A stretch of 59,008 nucleotides of DNA from the NCBI RefSeq assembly GCF_900015215.1, contig NZ_LN555523.1:2383682-2442689 (forward strand). The letters run 5' to 3'. Below the pieces are notes generated by a model. It worked only from the letters and a program-made list of their open reading frames with translations, ran no database searches and was not told the DNA's origin. The first letter of the stretch is position 1, and every line of letters starts with the position of its first letter. This DNA is from Romboutsia ilealis. GTDB lineage: Bacteria > Bacillota > Clostridia > Peptostreptococcales > Peptostreptococcaceae. Of this stretch, positions 21,984-31,088 are shown piece by piece. Position numbers and translations under genes: made by a program.

Positions 21984-22664
21984 TTATAATTCTTTATTAT
22001 TTACTGTTGTTTCTATCATAAAATGCTCGGCCTTTTGAATATGTTCCATAGCATATTGTTTAGCAAGTTTACTATCTCTTCTTTTTATAGCATCTAATAT
22101 CATTCTATGCTCTTCTATTATATTTACAGTAGAATCATAGTCTGATATATATGTAACTCTAAATCTATAGACTTGTTCCCATAAAGAATTTATTAATTGA
22201 TGTAATTTTTTATTATTTGTAGATTTAAATATACATTCATGAAACTCTACATCTTTCTTTAATAAAGCTTCTACATTTGATTCATTTATACTATCGTTAA
22301 ATTCTTCTATTATAAATTCTAATTTTTTTATATCTTCATCTGATATTCTCTCAGCAGCAAGAGATGCTGCTAGACCTTCTAAGCTGGCTCTTATTTCTAA
22401 TACATCTTTTAAATCTTTTAATGACATGTTAGCTACATAAGCACCTTTTCTCGGAAGCATAACAACTAATCCCTCTAATTCTAATTTTCTTATAGCTTCT
22501 CTTACTGGTGTTCTACTTACGCCTAATTGTTCAGCTAATTGAACTTCCATAAGCCTTTGTCCCGGCTTTAATCGACCTTCTACTATTGCTTCCCTTAAAT
22601 TCTCAAATACCACATCTCTTAGCGGTTTGTACTCATCTAAATTTAACTTAGTTAAACTCTCCAT
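21984..22664 (-). CDS. GntR-family transcriptional regulator (FadR/FCD type)
   Basis: 226 residues from ATG 22664, which has AAAGGAG 9 nt upstream. N-terminal winged helix with LAEQLGVSRTPVREAIRKLELEGLV, then an all-helical FCD ligand-binding domain (EIRASLEGLAASLAAERI, EFHECIF, EHRMILDAI) that in relatives binds a metal and an organic acid. Its start overlaps the end of ispE by 17 nt, so it is translationally coupled. It occupies the place purR has in Bacillus but is unrelated to PurR. The target genes are unknown. Confidence 0.88.
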   Translation of the reverse strand: MESLTKLNLDEYKPLRDVVFENLREAIVEGRLKPGQRLMEVQLAEQLGVSRTPVREAIRKLELEGLVVMLPRKGAYVANMSLKDLKDVLEIRASLEGLAASLAAERISDEDIKKLEFIIEEFNDSINESNVEALLKKDVEFHECIFKSTNNKKLHQLINSLWEQVYRFRVTYISDYDSTVNIIEEHRMILDAIKRRDSKLAKQYAMEHIQKAEHFMIETTVNNKEL

Positions 22665-23538
22665 TAATTTCAACTCCTTTTTCACTACTTCTGACAACAT
22701 AAACTTGATTATATTTCTTTAGTAGTTCTCCCTTTCCATTTAATGCATCTTCCTCTTTATCAAATAATCCAAAAACTGTAGGTCCACTTCCACTCATCAT
22801 AGATCCTAAAGCATTGTGTTCTAACATTATCTTTTCTATATCTTTTATCTCTTCATGCATTTTACTTGTTACACTTTCAAGCACATTTACCATATTTGTT
22901 GCTAATAAATTTATATTCCCTTTTTTTAGACATTCTATTAAGAATTTATTATCTGGTCTATTTTTGATATTTTGTAAATCTAATCCTTCATATACATCCT
23001 TTGTTGATACAAATAAATTCGGTTTACAAACTAATATGACTGTATCTTTAGATAGTCCTTTTATATAAGTTAATTCTTCCCCTATTCCTTGAGCTAAAGC
23101 TGCACTTCCTGATATACAAAATGGAACATCTGCACCTAATTTAAGTCCTATTTCTTGTAATCTCACTTCTGATAAGTTGAGATTCCAAAGTTTATTAAGC
23201 CCTACTAAAACTGCAGCTGCATTACTACTTCCTCCAGCCATACCTGCTGCTACTGGAATATTTTTTTCTATAAATATTTCTACACCATTTTTTACGTTAA
23301 ATTGATCTTTCAATACTTTTGCTGCCTTATAAACAATATTGTTTTCATTTAAAGGAATGTCTGAACTATTACTTTTTATATTAATTTCATCTATCTCAAT
23401 TTCTTTTATCTTTATAATGTCATATAAATCTATTGTCTGCATTATCATTTCGACTAAATGATATCCATCTTCTCTTTTTCCTAGCACATCTATTGATAAA
23501 TTTATTTTAGCTCTGCTTTTTAACTCTATTGAACTCAT
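22648..23538 (-). CDS. ispE: 4-diphosphocytidyl-2-C-methyl-D-erythritol kinase
   Basis: GHMP kinase of the MEP isoprenoid pathway. 296 residues. RAKINLSIDVLGKREDGYH at the N terminus, ATP-binding PVAAGMAGGSSNAAA (95-109) and the C-terminal MSGSGPTVFGLF are intact. Start ATG at 23538 follows AAGGAGG. Next to veg and yabG as in Bacillus, but with sipL between. Confidence 0.95.
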   Translation of the reverse strand: MSSIELKSRAKINLSIDVLGKREDGYHLVEMIMQTIDLYDIIKIKEIEIDEINIKSNSSDIPLNENNIVYKAAKVLKDQFNVKNGVEIFIEKNIPVAAGMAGGSSNAAAVLVGLNKLWNLNLSEVRLQEIGLKLGADVPFCISGSAALAQGIGEELTYIKGLSKDTVILVCKPNLFVSTKDVYEGLDLQNIKNRPDNKFLIECLKKGNINLLATNMVNVLESVTSKMHEEIKDIEKIMLEHNALGSMMSGSGPTVFGLFDKEEDALNGKGELLKKYNQVYVVRSSEKGVEINGEFN

Positions 23539-23595
23539 TTTAGCCTCCTTAAGTATTTATAATACATTTAATGCTTGCTCTTTATATTATACTAC

Positions 23596-23641
23596 AAAAA
23601 ATAAAATAATAGGGGACTATAATCCCCTATTATTTTATTTT
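23596..23641 (-). terminator. sipL terminator
   Basis: Arms of about 18 nt (aaataaaataataggggac / tcccctattattttatttt) with a minus-strand T-run; one of the strongest hairpins here. Confidence 0.85.
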
Positions 23642-23716
23642 AGCAGCCCCTGCTAATAAATAATTGCTTTATTTATCATAGTTATTATATAAATATTTTA
23701 GTAAAACAGATTTATA

Positions 23717-25267
23717 TTAATCACACATTGCTACTTTTTTTTCTAAAATTAAGCATTTACCTGGCTTTAATGGCTCTTCCATTTTTAGTTCATTTAATTC
23801 TGCTATTTCTGATTCTGTTGTATTATATTTTTTTGCTATATTCCAAAGATTATCGCCTTCTTTACATATATAAACTATTATACTTGGAGCTTTAGATAAA
23901 TCATATGTTCCTAAGTCTTCACCCTTAACTATAAAACTTTCTGTCTTTTTATCTACAGCTTCTATAAATCTCTTTATTTTCACTGATAAATCTATATCAT
24001 CTCTATTTAAATCAACCTCTAATTTTTCTATAGAAACTGTATTAAATATATTACAAGTATCAGTTAAATCATCTATTTCTATATCATGTTCAAATGGTAT
24101 TTCTTCACTTATTCTATAAACTGATTTTAAACCTTCTACAGGAACATATAGTATATCAACTTTTATTATACCTTGTATTATACTCTTATCCCCTTCTACA
24201 TAAGAATTTTCTATAGATATAGATGGACAAACACTCACTATATCCTTTATTTGTATGTCATCATTACTATTTTTTATAGTTTCTCTTACAACAAAACTTT
24301 CTATATCAGAGTCTATCGTTTTATTTACTTCCATTGTTCTATAATCGAATTTTATTATTTTCTCAGGTGAGTAAGCATCTTGTAAAACTTCTCTTGTTAT
24401 TTCATCTGTAACTTTTACTTTGCATTCAACTGTACAATCTATTTCTAGTAAACCAGTATTACTTTCATTGTTTTGTTTAAATACATAGTTTAATTCTCCC
24501 ATAGATAATAAAGTTTCTTCTGTCATCCCTTCACATGCCCCTGGAACTTCTATAAATTGTGTAAAATCTATTCCTATCTTATCTAATTCAACTAATTCTC
24601 CATCATATGTACACGCTAAAGGATTTATTTCTACTACCCCACCAACTATAACTTTATTATCAGATACTCTAGTTTCTTTTACTTTAGCATATGGATTTAA
24701 ACTTATTATTGATTGAACTTCTTCAGTATTTATAGTTATTGTATCTCTTATTGCACTTTCTGATTTTTCTATACCTACAATATCTTGATAGTTTATTTCT
24801 TTTCTATGCTTTTGAACACCTTCAACTTGAGCAACATCTTTTACTATATCTAATCTTTGCTTGTCAAATATACTTCCTCTTAAATTCATAAGAGCCCCTA
24901 CTCTTATTTTTCTTTCATTCATTATAGTACAATCTACATGCTCTACTTCTGGGAATAACATATATTCCATATCCGGAGATATATTATCTTTTTCTATAAC
25001 CTCATTTATATCTATCTTACCATCTACATTTGAAACTGTTGTTTTATCATCTGTTATATATATTACATTGTAGTTGAAACTACCTCTACAAAGTACCTTC
25101 CCTTCTGTAAGTTCTACTTTCTTTAAAGATATGTACCCTTCTGTTTTTATTATTTCATATACATCTGATTTCTTATCAGGCACAACTGCCTCTGTTTCTA
25201 TAAAGGTTTGAAATTTACCAAAGTCCATTCTATTATCCACTTTTATTATATCTTTTATTAATTCCAT
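23717..25267 (-). CDS. sipL: SpoIVA-interacting spore coat morphogenetic protein SipL
   Basis: 516 residues: repeated DUF3794/SPOCS beta domains over most of the length and one C-terminal LysM domain (about 466-510, start YICKEGDNLWNIAKKYN). In C. difficile the orthologue binds SpoIVA through the LysM domain and is needed to encase the forespore in coat. The identification rests on the same architecture, length and neighbourhood (veg and yabG upstream, ispE downstream). No signal peptide, fitting a mother-cell protein. Start ATG at 25267 follows GGGGAGG. A sigma-E promoter is expected, but I do not see a clear one. Confidence 0.88.
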   Translation of the reverse strand: MELIKDIIKVDNRMDFGKFQTFIETEAVVPDKKSDVYEIIKTEGYISLKKVELTEGKVLCRGSFNYNVIYITDDKTTVSNVDGKIDINEVIEKDNISPDMEYMLFPEVEHVDCTIMNERKIRVGALMNLRGSIFDKQRLDIVKDVAQVEGVQKHRKEINYQDIVGIEKSESAIRDTITINTEEVQSIISLNPYAKVKETRVSDNKVIVGGVVEINPLACTYDGELVELDKIGIDFTQFIEVPGACEGMTEETLLSMGELNYVFKQNNESNTGLLEIDCTVECKVKVTDEITREVLQDAYSPEKIIKFDYRTMEVNKTIDSDIESFVVRETIKNSNDDIQIKDIVSVCPSISIENSYVEGDKSIIQGIIKVDILYVPVEGLKSVYRISEEIPFEHDIEIDDLTDTCNIFNTVSIEKLEVDLNRDDIDLSVKIKRFIEAVDKKTESFIVKGEDLGTYDLSKAPSIIVYICKEGDNLWNIAKKYNTTESEIAELNELKMEEPLKPGKCLILEKKVAMCD

Positions 25268-25324
25268 ATTTGCCTCCCCATATATCTAATATAAATATCA
25301 CACTATATTTATATTTAATAAAAC

Positions 25325-25363
25325 AAAAAAAAATTACACCTATTTTTGATAGGTATAATTTTT
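25325..25363 (-). terminator. veg terminator
   Basis: Inverted repeat aaaaattacaccta / taggtataattttt overlapping the veg stop codon; run of T on the minus strand. Confidence 0.8.
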
Positions 25364-25628
25364 AACTTACATGTAATTTATCTTGATTTTTAAATACTTG
25401 CAATTTTACATTAGATGTTAGCAAATCTGAGTAGCTATAAGATACTCTAGAACATCCTTCATTGTCGCTTTCTAGCTTTACAACAAACACACTCGGATAG
25501 ACTTTTTCTAGAATCCCTTTTTTTGTAATAATCTGTTTTCTCCCCTTATTAGCTTTAAGTAGTATTTTTTTACCTAAATGCCTCTCTAAACTTTCCCTTA
25601 TCTTATCTAGAGTTTGAACAGTGGCCAT
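25362..25628 (-). CDS. veg: Veg family protein
   Basis: 88 residues, cytoplasmic, small beta-rich. In Bacillus Veg is abundant and was linked to biofilm gene control; the molecular action is unclear. TLDKIRESLERHLGKKI and the GILEKVYPSVFVVKL segment are typical. Start ATG at 25628 follows AGAAGGTGAT. Two tandem consensus promoters drive it, in line with the very strong veg promoter of Bacillus. Confidence 0.93.
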   Translation of the reverse strand: MATVQTLDKIRESLERHLGKKILLKANKGRKQIITKKGILEKVYPSVFVVKLESDNEGCSRVSYSYSDLLTSNVKLQVFKNQDKLHVS

Positions 25629-25661
25629 AATATCACCTTCTTTAAACGTTTGTATGTTTAC

Positions 25662-25690
25662 ATAATATCATAAATGCATATTTTTGTCAA
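25662..25690 (-). promoter_or_regulatory. veg promoter, proximal
   Basis: Minus strand TTGACA (25685-25690), 17-bp spacer, TATTAT (25662-25667); about 35 nt before the start codon. Confidence 0.85.
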
Positions 25691-25705
25691 ATGTTTAAAC
25701 TATTT

Positions 25706-25734
25706 ATTTTATATATTTTTAATAAAAAAGTCAA
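25706..25734 (-). promoter_or_regulatory. veg promoter, distal
   Basis: Minus strand TTGACT (25729-25734), 17-bp spacer, TAAAAT (25706-25711), 44 bp upstream of the proximal promoter. Confidence 0.8.
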
Positions 25735-25770
25735 TATTTTTTTTTACCATATTTGTAATATTATTATTTT

Positions 25771-26631
25771 TTAATATAGCATAGATTTAGGCATAGCCCA
25801 TCTAAATTTTCCTCTTGTTTCAGAACCTCCTATACCTTTTAAACCTGTTACAGTTTGTTCTATAACTTCTTCTATAGGAACTATAGTATCTATCCTTGAG
25901 CAAGCAATCTTTTCAACTACAAATACTGGATCTAATGCATGTATCATTATTCTTCCTGGTGAACTAGCATAATTAGCTCCAGCTCTTATTAATTGTTCAT
26001 AATTTGATTGACATGCTCCTGCAAATATAACTAAATTATCTAAATTAGGTTCCCATTTGCGCGCTTGCTTAACAGCTTTAATAAAATTTAAAGAATTCCT
26101 ATAATTATTTAAATCTGTAATATTCCCTTTTCTAGATGTAAGAGCATCATGACCAGTTATAACTAATATATCTGGATTATGTTTTTCTAAAAGCCCAAAT
26201 ACTTCCTTGTATTGATTTTCTTCAGGTATAGCTACTCCTACTGCTGGTATACCAAGCTCAGTATATACATCTAAACATATTTTTAAATACTCTTTATCTC
26301 CATCTATTTGTAAAACCTTTCCTGGCATACCATAAACATTTGGATTTGCTTGTAACTTTGGTACCGCTCTATTCATCTTTTTTTCTCTATCTTGTGCACT
26401 TCTAACTGATTTATATATTAAATTTTCTACTGTAGGATCTATTAATATCTGTTTTATATCTGATACTTTTACAACTTCTAGGTCTTCTAAATATGCATCA
26501 GCAATTACCCTGAATGCTATACCTTTTAAAATCGCTATCTTCTCATTTTTATTATCTACGCTAAATCCAGCTATTCTAAATATTATATCTTTGTTGTATG
26601 ATTTTCTAGTTACTATATCACCAATTTTCAT
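25771..26631 (-). CDS. yabG: sporulation-specific cysteine protease YabG
   Basis: Mother-cell protease that trims spore coat proteins; in C. difficile it also processes the CspBA and SleC precursors needed for germination. 286 residues. The known catalytic pair falls at His161 (ITGHDALTS) and Cys207 (AGACQSN), the same numbers as I recall for C. difficile. Start ATG at 26631 follows AGGAGGG. A CATATATTA box at 26658-26666 fits the sigma-K -10 pattern. Confidence 0.93.
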   Translation of the reverse strand: MKIGDIVTRKSYNKDIIFRIAGFSVDNKNEKIAILKGIAFRVIADAYLEDLEVVKVSDIKQILIDPTVENLIYKSVRSAQDREKKMNRAVPKLQANPNVYGMPGKVLQIDGDKEYLKICLDVYTELGIPAVGVAIPEENQYKEVFGLLEKHNPDILVITGHDALTSRKGNITDLNNYRNSLNFIKAVKQARKWEPNLDNLVIFAGACQSNYEQLIRAGANYASSPGRIMIHALDPVFVVEKIACSRIDTIVPIEEVIEQTVTGLKGIGGSETRGKFRWAMPKSMLY

Positions 26632-26657
26632 AACTTCCCTCCTAGCTATAGTTGTAT

Positions 26658-26666
26658 TAATATATG
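26658..26666 (-). promoter_or_regulatory. possible sigma-K -10 box of yabG
   Basis: Minus strand CATATATTA matches CATAnnnTA, 27 nt before the yabG start. No convincing -35 AC at the right distance, so tentative. Confidence 0.35.
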
Positions 26667-26777
26667 ATATGTTAAAAATTTCTTTTTGTTCCTTCTACGT
26701 TAAATTATTTAACATTTTATTGTAGAAAATTGATAATTATTGCTAGAAATCTATCTATATCTATTTCAATTATAAAT

Positions 26778-26973
26778 AAAAAATTCGCTTCGCTTGAGCG
26801 ACGTGTCGGCGAATCACTTCATGTCGCCAACGACTTCGTCCGTTGCTCGAGCCACTGCGTGTGCGAAGTATTTCAAAATCTTTTTTACGCTCAAAACCAA
26901 TTTATTGATATTACTTACATTCAGAATTTATCCACATTTTTTTAAGTATTATAATATCCTTAAGCGTAAAAAA
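26778..26973. repeat. terminator-associated hairpin repeat, copy 2 (long form)
   Basis: Same layout and length as copy 1 (7369-7564): A-run, ATTCGCTTCGC, TTGAG-bulged hairpin, CGCCAACGAC-TTC-GTCCGTTGC, second TTGAG hairpin, then the 93-bp unit (26881-26973) with TTTTTTACGCTCAA / TTAAGCGTAAAAAA ends. A perfect TTATCCACA lies at 26929-26937. It starts at the T-run of the terminator of the 53-residue gene and lies upstream of yabG. Confidence 0.85.
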
Positions 26974-27003
26974 ATAGCTACCTCTAATGAGATAGCTATT
27001 TTT
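26968..27003 (-). terminator. terminator of the SEC-C/53-aa operon
   Basis: Inverted repeat aaatagctacc / gatagctattt with seven T on the minus strand, adjoining repeat copy 2. Confidence 0.85.
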
Positions 27004-27165
27004 TTATTCTTCTTTAAGATTCGGTATTACTTTCTTTACCTCTTCTATTTGGTGCCAAGTTTTTTCTAGATTATTTTGATTTATATACTCTTTTAAATCA
27101 GTTAAGGATGCGAACTCCTTTACTGATAAGTCATCATCATCATTAATAAATCTTAAGATAAACAT
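27004..27165 (-). CDS. 53-aa acidic protein (hypothetical)
   Basis: Short frame with ATG at 27165, 9 bp after the SEC-C gene stop, with AAGGT before it, and a strong terminator right after its own stop. The product MFILRFINDDDDLSVKEFAS... is charged, soluble and probably partly helical (LTDLKEYINQNNLEKTWHQIEEVKKV). I do not recognise a family. The tight packing between the SEC-C stop and a terminator supports a real gene co-transcribed with the SEC-C protein. Confidence 0.65.
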   Translation of the reverse strand: MFILRFINDDDDLSVKEFASLTDLKEYINQNNLEKTWHQIEEVKKVIPNLKEE

Positions 27166-27174
27166 GGGCTTACC

Positions 27175-27672
27175 TTATTTTCCACAACACTTCTTATATT
27201 TTTTCCCACTTCCACATGGACAAGCATCATTTCTTCCTACTTTATCTTCTTTAACTACTGTCTTAGAAGTTTTGTATGCTTTTTGTAATTCTTTTCTCTT
27301 ATCAGCTGATAATATAGCTTCCCAACCTGGTAAGTTGTATAACCAATGAGCTTCTACAGCTACCATGTTGTAGTATAATTTTTCAAAATCTATATCTAAC
27401 TTTATAGTACTATCAGCTTCTATAGTTTCTAAAGTTATATCTTCTTTTAAACTTTCGCTTATTCCATCTATGAATCCCATGAAGTATTCAACAGAAACAT
27501 TGTATTTAGCAGCTAATTCACTAACTTTACCTTCTATGACTTCTTGCTTATTATTTAATAATTCATTGTATATTGAAGCTTCTGCTTTTAAGTATTCTTC
27601 CCAAAACTTAACTTCTGCTTCTTGGCTTTCATGATTATCACTTAAATTTCTCCATTCAGTATATAAACTCAT
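27175..27672 (-). CDS. SEC-C motif zinc-binding protein
   Basis: 165 residues. The C terminus has the SEC-C zinc site [13 protein letters not shown] (about 150-162), the same module as the SecA tail, which binds SecB or ribosomes. The N-terminal 140 residues are helical and are found in a clostridial family of unknown function. It is not SecA, having no motor domains. Start ATG at 27672 follows AGGAGG. Co-transcribed with the 53-residue protein. Confidence 0.8.
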   Translation of the reverse strand: MSLYTEWRNLSDNHESQEAEVKFWEEYLKAEASIYNELLNNKQEVIEGKVSELAAKYNVSVEYFMGFIDGISESLKEDITLETIEADSTIKLDIDFEKLYYNMVAVEAHWLYNLPGWEAILSADKRKELQKAYKTSKTVVKEDKVGRNDACPCGSGKKYKKCCGK

Positions 27673-27743
27673 ACCTTTATCCTCCTAGTTATATTTAATA
27701 TATTTTTTATATTAAAATTAATTATGTATTTATTATAAATACG

Positions 27744-28460
27744 TTAAGCTAACTCTTCTATTATATCATAATTAAATAATTCTTTTAATACTTTTATAGC
27801 ATACTCCTGATTTATAAAAAATGGACTAGATGCTATTGTTATTACTTTTGCTCTTTTTATTAAATCTTTTATTCTTGAAACTTTTAAATCATACGGTATA
27901 TAGTCCATATCTTTAGAAAATATATCTAAATCTATATCTAGAACAAATTCTCCTTCTATTTCTAAATCAAAACCATAAGAACTATCTATTATAATTACAT
28001 CAGAAAATATATTATGTTTTAACGCTGGCTTTATAAAACTTCCTACATTTAAAACTTCATTTGTATATCTAAATACATCATCTATATTCTCTATATCTAC
28101 ATCATAATTTTCAGGCTCTCTTGTATCTTTGTGTTGATCTACGTGAACCAACTTACACCCCTTAGTAAAGTTTCCTTTTTCCAAACTTTTTATCCAGAAA
28201 TAAAATGCATGGTTATGATTATCAAATATATATGCATCTTTATCTTGATACTTATATATAATCATATTCTTAAGCCCTTTAGCTTTTATTTCGATATCTT
28301 CATCAATTTCATTGAATACTATTTCTTCTCCAATTGAAACATCATCTAGACTTCCTTCTATAAGTTTTGGTACATATATTTTTTTATTTTCTCTTTCCTC
28401 ATATGAAAATATATTATTTCCAGTCGGTTTATCTATATAAAATCCTGTATATTTATCCAT
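27744..28460 (-). CDS. UPF0489 family protein
   Basis: 238 residues, cytoplasmic. Motifs FDNHNHAFYFW (about 79-89), LVHVDQHKD (about 104-112) and LDIDLDIFS (about 173-181) form a His/Asp-rich set like the metal ligands of the arginase fold, which UPF0489 proteins are thought to share. The reaction is unknown. It ends without an obvious strong terminator and lies 20 bp after the pseudouridine synthase gene, so it is probably in that operon. Confidence 0.65.
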   Translation of the reverse strand: MDKYTGFYIDKPTGNNIFSYEERENKKIYVPKLIEGSLDDVSIGEEIVFNEIDEDIEIKAKGLKNMIIYKYQDKDAYIFDNHNHAFYFWIKSLEKGNFTKGCKLVHVDQHKDTREPENYDVDIENIDDVFRYTNEVLNVGSFIKPALKHNIFSDVIIIDSSYGFDLEIEGEFVLDIDLDIFSKDMDYIPYDLKVSRIKDLIKRAKVITIASSPFFINQEYAIKVLKELFNYDIIEELA

Positions 28461-28481
28461 ATTAATTCCTCTTAACTACTT

Positions 28482-29147
28482 TTAAAATAAATTCCATGGA
28501 TATTCCTTTGGTGGTTCACATGTGAACTCCATTTTTTCTTTAGTTGTAGGATGTATTATTTCTAATTTATAAGACCACAGTGCTATTTGTTGACCAACTT
28601 TGTTAATATTTTGACCATATCTTTGATCCCCAAATAAAGGATGCCTTCTACTTGCAAATTGAACTCTTATTTGATGAGGTCTTCCTGTTTTTAAATCTAT
28701 TTCAACAAGGCTAAATCCATCTTTTTTATCTAAAGTCTTATAACTTAACTCTGCATTTTTTGATTCTTTATGATCTTTATTAACTACGCTTACCATGTTA
28801 GTCTTTTTATTCTTATAAAGATAATCTTTAAGAGTATCTTCTTTCTTATTCATATCACCATGTATAACCGCTCTATAAGTTTTTTTAAATGTTTTAGTTC
28901 TAACCTGGTCAGATAACCTAGATGCAGCTTTAGAAGTCTTTGCAAAGACCATAATTCCTCCTACAGGTCTATCTAATCTATGAACTAAGCCAATATATAC
29001 ATTACCTGGTTTATTATACTTTTCTTTTACATATTGCTTAAGTAGGTTGACCATATCTTTATCATTAGTATCGTCACCTTGAGATAATATATTTACAGGC
29101 TTTTCTACAACTAAAAGATGATTATCTTCAAATATGACTTTAATCAT
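28482..29147 (-). CDS. RluA-family RNA pseudouridine synthase
   Basis: Isomerises uridine in rRNA or tRNA. 221 residues, the compact form without an S4 domain. Catalytic Asp59 in HRLDRPVGG (56-64); KTGRPHQIRVQFA is the conserved C-terminal motif. Its ATG overlaps the stop of the methyltransferase gene (TAATG), so the two are coupled. The exact target cannot be read from the sequence. Confidence 0.92.
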   Translation of the reverse strand: MIKVIFEDNHLLVVEKPVNILSQGDDTNDKDMVNLLKQYVKEKYNKPGNVYIGLVHRLDRPVGGIMVFAKTSKAASRLSDQVRTKTFKKTYRAVIHGDMNKKEDTLKDYLYKNKKTNMVSVVNKDHKESKNAELSYKTLDKKDGFSLVEIDLKTGRPHQIRVQFASRRHPLFGDQRYGQNINKVGQQIALWSYKLEIIHPTTKEKMEFTCEPPKEYPWNLF

Positions 29148-30019
29148 TATTTAGACTCCCATCTTCCAAATATACCACATGGAAGTACCTTTCCATCTCT
29201 AGATGTTGGTATCCCTATTTCTCCACCATATACTTTTCCACCTTTGGCCTTTTTAGCTACAGTAGCATCTAATATATGTTCAAGTATTATCGGAGATAAT
29301 CCAGTAGTGTATGAGTTTATTAAGAAGAATAAAGGTTCATCAGATAATACTTTCGTACATAATTCAACTAAACCATATAATTTTTCTTCTATTTGCCAAA
29401 CCTCACCTTTTGGTCCTCTTCCGTAAGAAGGTGGGTCCATTATTATAGCATCATATCTATTTCCTCTTCTTATCTCTCTCTCAACAAATTTAACAACATC
29501 ATCAACTATAAATCTTACTTTTCTGTCTCCTAATCCTGATGTATGTAAATTTTCCTTCGCCCAAGTTACCATACCTTTAGATGCATCTACATGACATACT
29601 TCTGCTCCTGCCGCTGCACAAGCTACTGTAGCTCCGCCAGTATATGCAAAAAGGTTTAATACTTTTATAGGTCTTTTAGCATTTTCTATCTTATCCATTG
29701 CCCAATCCCAGTTTGCCGCTTGTTCTGGGAATAATCCAGTATGTTTAAATCCTGTTGGACTTATGTTAAACTTTAAGTTTTTATAACTGATTGTCCATCT
29801 TTCCGGGTATTTCTTTTTATGTTCCCACTGTCCTCCACCTCTATTGCTTCTATGATAATGTCCATGAGGATTTTTCCATAATCCACTTTCATTTGGTATA
29901 GGCCACATAACTTGAGGATCTGGTCTTCTTAATACTATATCTCCCCAGCGCTCTAATTTTTCTCCGTTACCCATATCTATAAGCTCATAATCTTTCCATT
30001 TATCTGCTAATAATAACAT
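29147..30019 (-). CDS. class I SAM-dependent methyltransferase (RlmI-like)
   Basis: 290 residues. SAM-binding LNLFAYTGGATVACAAAGA (about 124-142), VDASKGM, and the catalytic-loop motif IMDPPSYGRG fit the COG1092/PF10672 group of rRNA cytosine methyltransferases. It lacks the PUA domain of full RlmI, and the nucleophilic Cys expected after the DPP motif in m5C enzymes is not obvious, so the product and target base are open. Start ATG at 30019 follows AGGAGG. First gene of a three-gene unit with rluA-like and UPF0489. Confidence 0.82.
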   Translation of the reverse strand: MLLLADKWKDYELIDMGNGEKLERWGDIVLRRPDPQVMWPIPNESGLWKNPHGHYHRSNRGGGQWEHKKKYPERWTISYKNLKFNISPTGFKHTGLFPEQAANWDWAMDKIENAKRPIKVLNLFAYTGGATVACAAAGAEVCHVDASKGMVTWAKENLHTSGLGDRKVRFIVDDVVKFVEREIRRGNRYDAIIMDPPSYGRGPKGEVWQIEEKLYGLVELCTKVLSDEPLFFLINSYTTGLSPIILEHILDATVAKKAKGGKVYGGEIGIPTSRDGKVLPCGIFGRWESK

Positions 30020-30235
30020 TCAATTCCTCCTAAATTAATTCTATCAATTTATGTATTATACCATATAATTACTTAATATTTTCGGTATTTTATATACTTT
30101 ATATTCCTAGTTATTAATTATTTAAAGGTTCTAAAATTGTATTATTATAAATAAATTTAAATTATAAACTTGTTAACTATGTTCATAATTTAATACACTA
30201 TATTTTTGATTTTTTATAATAGGGGAGGAATTATT

Positions 30236-30976
30236 ATGAAGTATTATGAAAGAAATGACAACTGCTTATACAATCCTATCTATATAAAATTTAATGAAGA
30301 TTCTGGAATAGGAGAAACTTTTTCTTACACACTCCAATATCCATCTTTTTTTAATTTTAAAAATACTTATTTTAATGTAAATCAAAATGTACTTAACACT
30401 ATAAACTCAACTATAAATTCTGATGTATTTACATTTAAAAATGGATTGGTAGATGAGGAAAAACAAGTAAATATCAATAACGTTGAAAGTAATGAACCTC
30501 AAGTAAAATATAAAGTTATTACAAATTATGCAGTTACTTTTAATAAAAATCATATATTAAGTACTATAGTTAATCTTATGGCTTTTGTTAATAATGAAGG
30601 TCCTAGATATAATGAATTAAACAATTATAACTTTGATTTGTTAACAGGAAGAGAATTTACTATTGGTAGCGTCTTTAATCCTAATGTTGATTATATAAAA
30701 GTTATAAGTAATTATATTAATTACAAGATAAATCAAAATAAAGAATTGTATTACAACGATACAGTTGTAGATATTCCCGAAGATCAAGCTTTTTACTTAA
30801 CTGATGAAGGAATAGTAATTTATTTTGGCTTAGATGAAATTGCACCTGAAGAATTTGGTATTCCAAGATTTACAATGGAGTATAAGAAATTTGCTCCATA
30901 TATAAACCCTAGATTTTACTGTACTCCTGAAAATATTTATACATCTATGAGACTAAGATCAAATTATAGAAGATAA
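30236..30976 (+). CDS. DUF3298-domain protein
   Basis: 246 residues from ATG 30236, with GGGGAGG 8 nt upstream; the frame opens further 5' at a TTG without a site. The C-terminal half (GREFTIGSVFN..., ending FYLTDEGIVIYFGLDEIAPEEFGIPRF) is the DUF3298 fold found in RsiV-type anti-sigma factors and in PdaC. No signal peptide or membrane segment is visible, unusual for that family, which is mostly extracellular. The function is unknown; a spore or cytoplasmic location is possible. Faces carB tail to tail. Confidence 0.75.
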   Translation: MKYYERNDNCLYNPIYIKFNEDSGIGETFSYTLQYPSFFNFKNTYFNVNQNVLNTINSTINSDVFTFKNGLVDEEKQVNINNVESNEPQVKYKVITNYAVTFNKNHILSTIVNLMAFVNNEGPRYNELNNYNFDLLTGREFTIGSVFNPNVDYIKVISNYINYKINQNKELYYNDTVVDIPEDQAFYLTDEGIVIYFGLDEIAPEEFGIPRFTMEYKKFAPYINPRFYCTPENIYTSMRLRSNYRR

Positions 30977-30977
30977 T

Positions 30978-31046
30978 AAAAAATTCGCTTCGCTCATTTC
31001 GCCAACGATATATCCTCGTTTCCACTTCGGATACATCCGTTGCTCA
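30978..31046. repeat. terminator-associated hairpin repeat, copy 3 (short form)
   Basis: Lacks the TTGAG hairpins of copies 1, 2 and 4. Retains the ATTCGCTTCGCT start, CGCCAACG, a long hairpin (AACGATATATCC pairing with GGATACATCCGTT) and GTTGCTCA. It starts at the 3' arm of the carB terminator. It also falls just after the stop of the DUF3298 gene on the plus strand. Confidence 0.8.
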
Positions 31047-31088
31047 ATAATAAAGGGATAAAACATTCAGCTTTATCCCTTTATTATT
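31046..31088. terminator. carB / DUF3298 bidirectional terminator
   Basis: Perfect 17-bp stem (31046-31062 with 31072-31088) overlapping the carB stop; T-rich on both strands, so it probably serves the two convergent genes. Confidence 0.8.
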
